Source: Bremia lactucae | Lineage: Eukaryota; Oomycota; Peronosporomycetes; Peronosporales; Peronosporaceae | NCBI RefSeq assembly: GCF_004359215.1 | Contig: NC_090619.1 | Coordinates: 3,095,754 to 3,159,753, forward strand | Length of the DNA stretch: 64,000 nt | Direction of reading: 5' to 3' | Shown: piece after piece, positions 42,384 to 53,700 of the stretch | How positions within the stretch are numbered: the first letter of the stretch is position 1 | How the letters are laid out: every line of letters begins with the position of its first letter | The notes under the pieces: generated by a model | Told to the model about the DNA's origin: nothing | Database searches by the model: none | The model's input: only the letters and a program-made list of their open reading frames with translations | Program-made: the position numbers and the translations under genes

Positions 42384-44744
42384 TTAGTTATCAAAACGGC
42401 CACCAGCATCAATTTTACCCGCACCGCTGTTGGTTTTGACGCTGAATACTGCGCACAACGGGTGCGTGATACTAACGTACACGTTGCACCAGGTCTCAGG
42501 TTTAAAGGCAACCACATAATCGCTATCTTCAACCATTCGCTTGAGTCCGTGGCCAATTTGAGGATCGTAAACGCTTATGTCGTCGGTAGTCAGCGTAAAC
42601 GAGACTTCTATTGACTCGCCAGCCTGTAGCTTAATCTTCTTGAATTTCTTCAACTGCTTAACCTCTGGTACCGAGATGAGGCGGAACGGCTGAGTAAGAA
42701 ACAACATAACCGTCTCCTTGCCGGCACGATTTCCTTTATTGGTGACAGTCACGGATGCTGTAACTGAGTCGTATGCGCTAGAAAGAAGAGTTGTATCCAG
42801 AGTCATTGAAGAGTATTCAAACCGCGTATAGCTAAGTCCTGAGCCGAAATCCCACTCATGCCAACAGTCATCATAGGCACATCGGGTGCTAACGAGGTGA
42901 TTATAGTGGATATTAATGTTAGCCGGGTCTTTGGGGTAAGTAAGTGGCAGTTTGCCGCTCGGATTTACGTCACCGTAAATGATCTCAGTCATTGCCTGAC
43001 CGCCTAGCTCACAAGGAAGCAAACCGTTTATGATAGCCATCGAGTTACTGGGAATGGAGCCAAGCAGACGTGGGCGACCTTCAAAAAGAACAACAATCAT
43101 TTTCGTGTTGGTAGCTCGTAGAGCCTCGACGTATTTAATTTGTCCCTCAGGTAACTCAAGGTTGTCAATATCACCAGGCTTCTCGGTATAGTTGGGTTCG
43201 CCGATGGCAACAATCGTGTACTCATGCTGCCTAGCATACTTTACAGCGATAGCTAGGTCCTCATCCGTGATTGTACCATCCACTAGCATTCCATTAAAAT
43301 AAGTGAACGAGTCATTGCCGACCAAGTTTTCAAAACCGTGGCGTAACGAAATGCCGTTCGGAAACATGTCGTTACCAGAAAATCCTTGCCATGCCTTCGT
43401 CCATCCTCCGCATTGGTAGCCAACATTGTCCGCAGAAGGACCCGTCAGAAATACTGAGGCATTTTTTGGGAGAGGAAGAACATCCTCTGCATTCTTAAGA
43501 AGGACAATGGATTCACGAGCCATGTTCAGCGCCACGATTCGATCGTTGTCAGAACCCACCAAATTTAAAAATTCTTTGCCAGGAACAGGATTGTTATAGA
43601 GTCCAAGCTTCAGCTTTGTCTTGATGATACGTTTTGCAGATTGACGAAGACAAAATTCATACTCTGGAAATTTCACCAGCATATTCTTAGCATAGTCAAT
43701 AAACGTTGTATCCGAAGGCACCATGCTCATGTCAAGTGACGTTTGCTTTAAAGTAAGTGCTACAGCTTCTTCGTATGTTTTGACCACACGGTGCCAATCT
43801 CTTAAATTGTTGACCTCAGCCCAATCCGAAACCAGCAAACCATCAAATTGAAGATCATGACGGAGCAGGTCGTTTAAAATACGGTGGCTGCTGATTACTG
43901 GCTTGCCGTTGACTGAGCTGTAGCTCTCCATAACTGTTAAAGCTCCAGCATCGATCGAAGCTTTAAAAGGAGGAAGAAAATAATTGAGTAGATCAAAATC
44001 GGACAACATCCCATTTTCACGGTCGTGTCCGTTCGGCGCCTTGGAATACCCGATGAAGTGCTTCATGCAGGCTGCAGTTTGGTTGTGGCTCTGAAGGCCA
44101 CGAACGATAGCGTCTGCCATCACGGAAGCCAAGTATGGGTCTTCTCCGAATGTCTCATACGTGCGCGGCCAAAGCGGGCTTTGTGAGATCTCTAGAATGG
44201 GTCCAAACACCCACGGGATCCCAGCAGCTAAAGTGTCGCGTGCAGTGATCTGACCTACTTTAAACACCAGATCCGGGTTAAAACTCGCGCCACCATTTAT
44301 TTGCTGCGGAAACAGTACTGCATTGTCGACGTAATTAGCACCATGCACCGAGTCGAGGCCGTATATAATGGGATGGCCTCCATTTTCTTCCATGCTGATT
44401 TCCTGGATTCGATTTACGATGGCGCGGAACTCTGAAGCATTCCAGCCGTATTTATTTCCCATGGGCTGGTCCCAAGCCGTGTTGAGGTACGAGCCAACGT
44501 ACTGTTGCGCATAGAGGCGAACCAGAGTTTCATTCAGTGTGTATTCATTCGTATTCAGCACTATACCAACGTCAAGTTGCGTCATTTGGCCAATCACTTC
44601 AGCCATGGAAAATTGGTCGACTATGGACTGAGCCCTGGCATCGATTGTATTGTCAATAGAAGCCGTAGCTGCGCTCGTAGCTTGTACTGATCTTTGCAGC
44701 GATACTATCATGGTCAGTGTTGCTGCCAGAATAAGCTTGACCAT
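42384..44744 (-). CDS. Secreted beta-glucosidase, glycoside hydrolase family 3
   Basis: Intronless, 786 residues. Residues 1-22 are a hydrophobic signal peptide (MVKLILAATLTMIVSLQRSV). The (beta/alpha)8 domain follows with YGLDSVHGANYV (about 128), the substrate-binding KHFIGYS (about 227) and LLVSDWAEV, whose Asp (about 305) is the GH3 nucleophile. The alpha/beta sandwich domain starts near 400 (ESIVLLKNAEDVLPLP), with YTIVAIGEPNYTEKPGD and DLELPEGQ. A fibronectin III-like domain ends it (GLSYTRFEYSS, NKGNRAGKETVMLFL). It would release glucose from beta-linked oligosaccharides outside the cell, in wall turnover or attack on plant polymers. Length and motifs are normal for bgl-type GH3. Confidence 0.92.
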   Translation of the reverse strand: MVKLILAATLTMIVSLQRSVQATSAATASIDNTIDARAQSIVDQFSMAEVIGQMTQLDVGIVLNTNEYTLNETLVRLYAQQYVGSYLNTAWDQPMGNKYGWNASEFRAIVNRIQEISMEENGGHPIIYGLDSVHGANYVDNAVLFPQQINGGASFNPDLVFKVGQITARDTLAAGIPWVFGPILEISQSPLWPRTYETFGEDPYLASVMADAIVRGLQSHNQTAACMKHFIGYSKAPNGHDRENGMLSDFDLLNYFLPPFKASIDAGALTVMESYSSVNGKPVISSHRILNDLLRHDLQFDGLLVSDWAEVNNLRDWHRVVKTYEEAVALTLKQTSLDMSMVPSDTTFIDYAKNMLVKFPEYEFCLRQSAKRIIKTKLKLGLYNNPVPGKEFLNLVGSDNDRIVALNMARESIVLLKNAEDVLPLPKNASVFLTGPSADNVGYQCGGWTKAWQGFSGNDMFPNGISLRHGFENLVGNDSFTYFNGMLVDGTITDEDLAIAVKYARQHEYTIVAIGEPNYTEKPGDIDNLELPEGQIKYVEALRATNTKMIVVLFEGRPRLLGSIPSNSMAIINGLLPCELGGQAMTEIIYGDVNPSGKLPLTYPKDPANINIHYNHLVSTRCAYDDCWHEWDFGSGLSYTRFEYSSMTLDTTLLSSAYDSVTASVTVTNKGNRAGKETVMLFLTQPFRLISVPEVKQLKKFKKIKLQAGESIEVSFTLTTDDISVYDPQIGHGLKRMVEDSDYVVAFKPETWCNVYVSITHPLCAVFSVKTNSGAGKIDAGGRFDN

Positions 44745-45651
44745 TGTCCCGGATGAGCTTGAAACAATTAAATTAATATGCTCGGTGCAGACAGGAATTT
44801 GAAAAGTGGAAAGAATTCCTTCGTAAGCCTCGGCACACGCTCACCCAGCACCTATAAGAGTTTGATCTACACGTGTTCAGCTCAATAATCTCTGTTGTTG
44901 TGGTTGGTCAAGGCGCTCACAGTGAACAAGGCGACTATTCGTAGCCTTTAACCAACATGACAGGTTCAAAATGTCTGCTATTTAATTTTACCTGGCCACC
45001 CCAACTCACATACGCGTTACGTCACAAACAAACAAATGTAGGCTTTCCGTTGAAAACTGAGGAATGTAGTCTTTGATTTGCGCGTATTTGCGCAAATTTG
45101 CCAATGTAGATAACACAGTGGTAGCAGCGAGAGTATTTGCGTAATATCTTAGTAAACCACACTGTCTAAGATTTTTTTGGAGTAGCTGAAGGCGGCGCTT
45201 TTAAACTGGGTGTCAAATGAAAGAAATGCGTAGTGGGGCAGCATATTCGAAGGTGATATTAGGTCCATTTTAAGGCATCTTCCGTTTGAACGTTCGTAAA
45301 AGTTCTTCAAAACATATTGTCCGTTGGGACGTTTTAAATTTTACATACCGTTTCGCATATCGAAGTGTGCCTTGGCGTTCAACCTTCGCATTACGAAAGA
45401 CTGCAGTGCTACTGTTTGAAAACTTTTACTTGATTTGGTCTGCAGATTTTTTCCTGAAAATTCTCATGATTCGTAAGTTTTAGCTTTAGTAGACAATAAA
45501 AGAAGTGGCGCCTATTTACCGTTATATGCCTTTACCTGAACGCTTTCAGAAACGGAAAAACGTCCTTATGTGCCGAAATTTGATATCATTTGCACGTGGT
45601 CAGAAAATAGTAACGCGGCTGAATTCAATACATGTCGAATAGTGTAAAGTG
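44745..45651. other. Upstream region of the beta-glucosidase gene
   Basis: About 900 bp without a supported gene. The part nearest 44745 should be the glucosidase promoter. One plus frame (45286-45483) is open by chance and has no recognisable motif. The young Copia inserted at its right edge. Confidence 0.5.
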
Positions 45652-45656
45652 CTTAA

Positions 45657-45856
45657 TGTTGAAGGTGGAACATCAGGCGACGGTTCGTTGTCGTGCTGAT
45701 GTGGCGGTTACTGTCGTGAATGACACAAGAAGAAGAGCAAGCGAAGCTGTTACATTTTAGTACGTTACATGTATGAGGGTTTTATAAGAACGAATTTACT
45801 TTTCCATTTTCCCTACACGAAGACATTCTTACGCAGTGTGTTGTCATATCCCAACA
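45657..45856 (+). repeat. 5' LTR of young Copia
   Basis: 200 bp, TGTTGAAGGTGG ... TATCCCAACA, with TG...CA ends. Confidence 0.95.
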
Positions 45857-45868
45857 GGTTATGAGCCC
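45857..45868 (+). other. Primer-binding site, initiator tRNA-Met anticodon-arm type
   Basis: GGTTATGAGCCC starts on the base after the LTR. Its complement GGGCTCATAACC is the anticodon arm of eukaryotic initiator tRNA-Met (CAT anticodon), not a tRNA 3' end. Drosophila copia is known to prime from a 5' half of the same tRNA. The polyprotein ATG at 45861 lies inside this site. Confidence 0.75.
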
Positions 45869-48800
45869 AAACGTGGGTGTGGCGAATGACGTCCTCAATA
45901 TGGACAACTACTTTGTATGGGAATTTAATGCTCGGATGAAACTAGCCAAGAAAGGGCTACTGGAGCACATCGACGCGACGAAGGCACCGAGTGCCACAAG
46001 GGCCGACGCGTCGATATGGAAAGTCAATGACATGAAGGCCTTCGCGATTGTGTGTACGTCAATCGCCCCAAGTCTACAGTCCATGGTTCGCAATGCAGGC
46101 ACGGCTGCAGAAGCTTGGGAGATATTAAAGAGCTTTTTTCTTCGAAGAAATATTCACAACCGTGTGCAGATGCGTCGGCAATTACATGATTTCAAGATTC
46201 AGAAGGGAGAGAGTGTACTGGACCACTTTCTAAAGTTTGATGAGCTGTGCATGTCCATGCAAGCCATCGGAGACGAAGTTTCGTTTGACGAGCAGCTCGT
46301 TATACTGCTTGGAAGCTTATCTGATGAGTATGATCAGATCATCAGAATCATTGAGAACATGAAGGAAATTGATATTTTTCAAGCCAAAGAAATGCTTCGT
46401 CGTGAATACGAAGGCATTTCTCGCAAGGAGAAAAGTGAACTTGCATTGAAGGCTACAAGAAGCTTCAAGGGCAAAGTTTTTCGGTCGAAGGAAACAAGAA
46501 ACAAGTTTACCGGGACGTGTTTCGTATGTGGAAAACAGGGTCATAAGAAACAAGACTGTTGGAAGAATCAAGCCAACAAGAAAAATAACGAGCAAGCGTT
46601 TACTGTTAGTGAACATGGTTCGGAAGGTTGGCTACTCGACAGTGGTGCGAGTAGTCACATGTGCCCATACCAAGATGAATTTTTGGAGATTCGATCGTTG
46701 AATCGGTCAATCGGCATCTCGATCGCAAATGGGCAGACAGTTATGGCTGCTGGAATTGGTACGATTCGAGTTATTCTGAAAAACAATGTGCCAATTCGCA
46801 TTGAAGACGTGCTGTACGTTCCAGAGCTGGATCGCAGACTGCTTTCAATTTCTGTACTATTGGAAAAAGGATTGGATGTGACTTTTACGAACAGAACATG
46901 TGTGATAAAGAATGATCAAGATGTGGTGGTGATAGTAAACAAATTGGGGAAATTGTTTGTGATGGAATGTGCAACTTTAGGGTCGGCATTCACTAGCGAA
47001 GTGTTTGGATGTGGAATTAAAGATGTGAGTCCTAGTGTGTGGCATGCACGACTAGGACATCTTCTAATGAAGACGTTGAAGAATCTACACAATTGTGTAG
47101 AAGGAATAAATGTGCAAGTTTTGAGTGATGATATCGATGATCAAGATGAAATTTGCGAGGGATGTGTGACTGGAAAGTCGTCAGTAAGACCATTTCCAAA
47201 GTCAAGTCACGGCAAAGTGAAGACAAAATCACTGCTCCAAATTGTTCACAGTGATGTAATGGGTCCAATGGAGACAAAGTCTCAAGGTGGAGCACGATAT
47301 GTAGTTACATTTCTGGATGATTTTTCGCGCTACGTGGTGACATACTTCATCGCTAATAAGTCTGAAGTGCTGGAAAAGTTTATCGAATACAAGTCAATGA
47401 TGGAAAACCAACTGAATTCCAAGATCAAATGCATTCGCACAGACAATGGTGGCGAATACATCAACAAGAAATTCGCAGAAGTTTGTCGCAAGGCTGGCAT
47501 AGTACACCAAGCGACAGTGCCATATTCCCCCCAGCAAAATGGAATGGCTGAACGAATGAATAGGACACTGACGGAGCGTGCAAGGTCAATGCTAAATCAC
47601 ATGCAAGTGGAAAAGAAGTGGTGGGCTGAAGCTATAAATACAGCTGTATATGTGACCAACCGGGTCACGTGCGCTTCATCCCCGACGAAGACTCCAATTG
47701 AGATGTGTTTTGGCTTGAAGCCAGACATATCACACATGCGCGTTTTTGGTGCTCAAGGTTACGCACACATTGACAAAGCAAAACGTGCTAAATTAGATAA
47801 GAAGGCATTTCGGTGCATGTTTCTTGGTTATTCACAAGAAGTGAAGGGTTATCGTGTCTGGAATTATAATTCAGAAAAACTTGAAGTCACAAGGTCAGTG
47901 ACATTTCAAGAACAGCCACGGACGAAGTATGTACAAGTTGTTGATGACGCACCAGTATCAACTCGTCAGCACGCAAAAAGAAATGGCGAAGGAGACGATG
48001 ATATCAGGGTTCAATCACCAATTTCTTCGAATCACGATGAAATTGAACCTATGGAGGTTGATCAGACTAACGGTGATCAAATAGTCTCGCCTCCTCAAGA
48101 ATTAATGTCGTTGGGTACACGTCTAGAGAATGGACATGGAGATGATATTGCTTTTGATATCGATGACGTGTACATGGAGCCAGCTGATTTAATTGAGGAT
48201 GATATTCAGGCCATTGTGCCCAGGGAGGGATGGACTAATCTCGATGACAGTCTAGAGACACATTCATCTCGTGTTAGTGGACACAATAACTCTCTCGCAA
48301 TATCTCCTCCAAGTACAGACTCACAAGCTTTGGTTCCGGTCGGGATGTCAGATGCTATTGTTTCGTCACGAGGAGATGAACCTGTAGAACGTGTCTCAAA
48401 ACGATATCGCATTGAATATGACCAAGCTAATGCGGCATTTGAAACCCCATCAACGTACCAAGATGCTGTGAAGTCTCCACAAAGTATGATGCGGAAAGAA
48501 GCGATAGAAGCCGAACTGAAGGCACTAGATAGCAAAAAGACGTGGAGTCCCGTGGACAATTCGTTAAACAAGAAGGTAATTGGAACTAAGTGGGTGTTCG
48601 CTATCAAGCGAAATGAAAATGGTGATATTGAGCGATATAAGGCTCGGCTTGTGGCATTAGGTTATCGTCAGACCTATGGAATTGATTACTACGACACGTA
48701 TTCTCCGGTCGCGAACATGAATTCAATTCGTGTGTTTTTCGCGGTATGTTGTCATTATGGGATGGCTATATTCCAATATGATGTCGATACAGCATTTATC

Positions 48801-49208
48801 AATGGTGTTCTCGAAGAAGAGGTGTTTATTAATACACCCGAGGGCGTTAAAATGAAATCGAGTCAAGTGCTGAAGCTAAATCGAAGCCTGTATGGACTGA
48901 AACAAGCTGCTGCAACATGGTTTAAGACTATTTCAGGCGTTTTCAAGAGCATGGGGTTTGTGGCGTGCGTTTCGGATCCGTGTGTATTTGTTCGTCGATT
49001 TGACAATTTTTCATGGACTTACGTGACGTTATATGTCGATGACATGCTCATTGGTGGCCTTTCGTACGACTCAATTAAGCAAGTTGCTGATGAATTGTCT
49101 ACTAAATTTCAGCTCAAGAGACTGGGTAAAGTGCGATTGTTCTGGGCATCGAAGTTGACTACAAGATGGAGGAGAAACGACTCAAGATCAGTCAAAGCGC
49201 GTGTATAG
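45861..49208 (+). pseudogene. Copia gag-pol polyprotein, first segment (gag to RT)
   Basis: 1115 residues to the stop created by a frameshift. Gag (UBN2-type) is at about 10-200 with WKVNDMKAFAIVCTSI. The zinc knuckle is CFVCGKQGHKKQDC (about 220). The aspartic protease is WLLDSGASSHM (about 257). GAG-pre-integrase is HARLGHLLMKTL (about 395), with finger CEGC. Integrase has HSDVMGPM, FLDDFSRY, IRTDNGGEYI and PYSPQQNGMAERMNR (about 465-580). RT starts near 900 with GTKWVFAIKRNENGDIERYKARLV, DVDTAFINGVL, LYGLKQAAATWF and YVTLYVDDML. After KRLGKVR the frame is lost by the absence of one base near 49137. Apart from this the coding sequence looks fully functional. Confidence 0.9.
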
Positions 49209-50044
49209 CAAGAATGGTTGAAAAATTCGATCAAGATAATGCTAGGCCGGTGTATAATCCGGGTGTGGAAGGCCAGAATTTGATAAAGTGTGAAGTGATG
49301 GACCCAAAAATGAAAAATCGTCCGTATCGTTCATTGGTTGGTTCACTTCTCTACGTGGCAACCGGCACAAGACCCGATATTGCATTCGCGGTGTGTCAAT
49401 TGAGTCGACACTTAGAAAAACCAAGTGAAGAACATTGGAATGCGGCTATTCGAGTGCTGCGTTATTTAAAGTCAACCGCTATGGATGGAATATGCTATCG
49501 GAGCAAGTCATGCAAACTGCAGTTGAGTGCATTTAGTGACGCTGATTGGGGCAGTAACAAGGACAATCGACGCTCAACATCAGGTGTGATGGTGATGGTC
49601 AACGGATCCCCCGTGATTTTCAAGTCAAAAATGCAAAACAGTGTGTCGCTAAGCACTGCTGAAGCCGAATATGTGGCTTTATCATTATGTATACAAGAAG
49701 TATTGTGGACTAAATCGCTATTGCTGGAGATAATGGTCAATATTAATGGTCCAGTAATGGTGTACGAGGACAATCAAAGTGCGATTGCTATCGCGAAAAA
49801 TGAAGGATATCAAAGTCGTGCGAAGCACATTGATATACGCTATCATTTTATCCGTAATCAAGTCAAAAACAAGGTAATACAGCTGGAGTATATTGAATCC
49901 AAGTTACAGCTCGCTGATTTCCTGACCAAGACAATTTCGACAAAGAAGTTTCGATTTCTCGTGGCCAAGACCAATATTGGAAACTTCTCGTCGAGGAGGA
50001 GTGTTGAAGGTGGAACATCAGGCGACGGTTCGTTGTCGTGCTGA
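49139..50044 (+). pseudogene. Copia polyprotein, second segment (RT end and RNase H)
   Basis: The frame resumes right after the break (VLGIEVDYKMEEKRL) and runs to 50044, ending inside the 3' LTR. It holds the end of RT (RPYRSLVGSLLYVATGTRPDIAFAV) and the RNase H with AFSDADWGSNKDNRRSTSG, SLSTAEAEYVAL, VYEDNQSAIAIAKN and RAKHIDIRYHFIR. All expected acidic residues are present. It would be translated only with a frameshift or from another copy. Confidence 0.9.
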
Positions 50045-50201
50045 TGTGGCGGTTACTGTCGTGAATGACACAAGAAGAAGAGCAAGCGAAGCTGTTACAT
50101 TTTAGTACGTTACATGTATGAGGGTTTTATAAGAACGAATTTACTTTTCCATTTTCCCTACACGAAGACATTCTTACGCAGTGTGTTGTCATATCCCAAA
50201 A
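50002..50201 (+). repeat. 3' LTR of young Copia
   Basis: 200 bp, identical to 45657-45856 except that the terminal CA reads AA. Confidence 0.95.
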
Positions 50202-50279
50202 CTTAAATGGTATTTTCAAAATAGCAATCAAGTTTCAAGAATAAAAACTACACCATCTAGCAAAAATGAGACTGTTCTT

Positions 50280-50707
50280 TTAATAGCGTATTGCGCTCTT
50301 AAAAGCAAATTGTTAAGTGCTATATAGGGGTTAGGACCGAAGCAATCAACCTCTCTACCGATTGCCCTCGCTCTAGACCATCGACGACTCCTATAGGCTG
50401 TACTTTACCGAATAGAAGGTATGAATCGAAGCGGCGTATTTTGATGCGTTCTGAGGCAATGCATCTCGAGGCCGGCTCGCAGGTCGGATTTTTTCGCGAA
50501 GTTATAATACGATATCCTACAAAATGTGTCGGCTTTTTAATCGCATGAGACCAATTTTCGCACATGTTCGTACTGCTTCGTAATAAGGCCTTTGTGGCCT
50601 ACATGTCGTAAGCCCACGGCCAATCAGAACGCCTAGCCAAGTCCAGCCCAGCCAGTTGGTCGGAATATCCGCTGCTGCCGACTGGAACATAGCGTCGAGA
50701 CGCCACA
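50280..50707 (-). repeat. 3' LTR of Gypsy H
   Basis: On the minus strand it starts TGTGGCGTCTCGACGCTATGTTCCAG. It matches 55446-55675, which lacks about 190 bp in the middle. The shared part includes ggttaggacc-aagcaatcaacctctct and gaccatcgacgactcctatagg. Confidence 0.75.
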
Positions 50708-50759
50708 CCGCCCCCACCTTAAGACAACTGCCCGCGGCATAAAACTCAAAACGTAAAAT

Positions 50760-53700
50760 GTATTCTATGAAGCCGGTAACACGGCAACAGATGCACCGGC
50801 CTTAAAAACAGTTCATATAGCTAAGCGGCACTCCTGTCCTCAACATAGCGTTGAACAAGTGCTGGAACATCACAGTAGATAGCAAGAAACGGTTCCCATG
50901 AATTTTAAATGTTTTCAAGGCCGCACCAGGCCACAACAAGCTGCAACTCTTGAGTCGCTATATCAAAGCGTAGATTCACAATAGCACGAATGCCCGAAAT
51001 GATCCCTTGGCTAGCGACATGCTCGCAGATCTCGGCTGTCACGATGAGCTCTGCATCCGCATAAACTTGAGACGAGAGCCATGTACGTCATATATATCGT
51101 TTGTTAAAAGATGCGTTATCATATATGAATATGGAAGAGCCTCCGTGACACGAAAAGGGCCCCCAACGCACCAACAACTTATTACCGCGCATGCGTTTAT
51201 CAACGCGCGACCAAAGAACAGAATTACCAATGGCAAAATTGCACACAATACCCTCGGCCTGGCCCAATTGGTACAGTCGCTTGCGCTCTTTACGGTCGAC
51301 CACCTCCTGTTGTATTTCAGCGAGGTAATTACGTAGCTTCTGAAGATGAACGTCAAGACGGTCCAAATTCACAGGTAGGACACGCGGCGTCTTGTCATCA
51401 GGTATAACAATGGTGTCCAGTAGGGACGGAGCCGGGAGGCCGGTGAATAACTCAATAAGAGCATGCCAGCTCAACGAAATCATAGGCGATTGATTTAAAT
51501 TGGTCTGGATGACAGGCAAAAGGTTAACCCAGTTCCTGGTATCCAACTTTAATTCCAACAGCATAACACGCCGAACCTGAAGTATGTACGTTCGACGGTC
51601 CCACTAATCCACGGAGTGTAGACGGGAACAAACTTCTGCACCGCCTCCATCTGTCGGCCAACAGATCAATGACCGTTGCCTTAAAATGGGTTCCGTTGTC
51701 GGAAACCCACATCTCAGGCAGGCCGAATCGTTTGTGCCAGTCGAGCAAAGCTCGACAGCTGTTATACTTGTGGCTAAGGCAACGGCAATCAGCTCACAGT
51801 AATGCGTAAGTTCGTCTTTTAAGACAAGAACATACTTGTAGTACCATACGATTCGACCAGCCATCGGTAATGGAAATACATGCACTCGTTACGGTGAGTA
51901 GCTTTTCGACGAATCGCCCCAAGGACGCTGAATAATCTTACCGCCGTTGACATGCTTTCATAGCAGGCAATCACATCTGCAACTAGTCGTAACCAATCGA
52001 TGGCGAAACATTTTTGCAATGTCGTCACCATGATTTCAATTCCGCGCACGCCCTGTGGACCGCAGTCGGTGACGATCACCAGTCGCTTGAGCAATGCCTT
52101 TGCCTTTCTAGGAACCCACAACAGGCATCCGACTCATACCAAACCATCGTCATCAGCTGGAGATTGTGCATCGTTGCGATAACGGAACTGCTCATCACGA
52201 AAGTCGGTTACGAACGCCATAAATTAATCGTCTTGAAGTGGTCGGAGGTGCGACGAAACGTCTGCAGCAGCACGGGTCGTCACTCTTTGAATAGCGGTAG
52301 GAGCACCAACTTCCTGTTGGCCCCAGCGAGATACAATGTCCGCCAAAACATCGTCCTCGCCTTTGACCTCTAGCGTGTACTGATCATTTCTTACGCCCAT
52401 CGCTGCAACTTACCCCTCTGTTCGGTGCAAAAATATGTACGAGTTTTGCATGGTCGCAGTAGATCTTCACTTCCTTTTCTCTGTCTAAAAGTTACGCCAG
52501 GTCTACACAGGCGCGTACAATTGGGTATGCTACCTTTTCCATGACATATCAATAGAGTTGGGAATCCTTAAAAGACTCTCAGGCAGACTAACAACTTATG
52601 GGTCAGCTCGGTACCTCGGCGTCTTTCTTTTTCTTTTCATCGGGAAATGCTGCTTGGTAGACGTAGTCAGAAACCTCAACACGTTCTTGAACGCATCCTT
52701 TTCATCACTGGACCATGTTAGATCGACACCAGCACGTTGTCTTTTTACGTCCACGTTTGGACATCACAAGTTCAAGTTTTGATTGCAAAGGCTATGGAAT
52801 TTCCAAGCAATTGAGAGCACATAGGTAATTTTGCAAAGCAGCCCCGTTTGGTGGTTGCGACATGTGTTGCAACATTTCAATCTTTCCAGCGAATGCTGAA
52901 TGCCCGTTCCATCATTTGGTCTCCCGCAACAAATTACCTTATGCGCAAAAAGGTTACACCTGCGCATATTCGGCTTGAGTCGACGACTTCGCAAAAGTTC
53001 AAAGAACTGGCGAAGTGCTTCAAGATAATCGTCTGGTCCCTTAGCAAATAGGACGACGTCGTCGATCCAAATGAGCACTGAAATATACAGCATCTCACGA
53101 AAACACTTTTGCATTTGCAGCTGAAAATGCATTGCCTAGCACCTTGGGATCTCGCAACTGGGTGAAAATACCATCCTCAGTGACAAAACTGATTATTTTC
53201 TGGCTTTCAGAATCCAAAAGCAGCTGCAAGACCCTTTTGATAAGAGGTCGAACTGGCCAATTCCATATCATCCTCTTTAGCCTTGAGTCACCGCGGCCAG
53301 GTTCGGTTTCGCTCCGGCAAGAGGAATAGTTAGCCGGTTGATCGGACGATAGTCCACGGTGATACGAGAACGTTTACCGCCTGGTTTTGTACTGGTAGTG
53401 CCGCACAGACCCACCGACTGGAATTATTTTTTGAACAAGACCTTTCTCGACAAGTTCGTTTATATATGACTGCAGAAACTCCCGCTGAGACTCTGCATAT
53501 TTCCTTACCCCGCTCCTGTATGGCTGTGCGTCGGCACGTACGAGAACTAATCACCAAAGTTGTTGCCGAAGTGAAACCTTAAGAGTCGCCAAATTTAAGG
53601 TAGCAACAAGTGCATACATTTTTAAACCCACTAAACAGACGCAATGCCACATTTAACACGAACGGGAAGCCCAGCTACGCTTTATTGTAGCTTGAAGAGC

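Larger units (their letters stand above)
45652..50206 (+). mobile_element. Young Copia retrotransposon with target duplication
   Basis: The element spans 45657-50201 and is flanked by an exact 5-bp duplication CTTAA (45652-45656 and 50202-50206). The LTRs are 200 bp and differ at one position only, the penultimate base (C at 45855, A at 50200). A primer-binding site follows the 5' LTR directly and a polypurine tract (gaggaggag, 49993-50001) precedes the 3' LTR. One polyprotein frame covers almost the whole interior except for a frameshift near 49137. The insertion must be recent. Confidence 0.95.
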
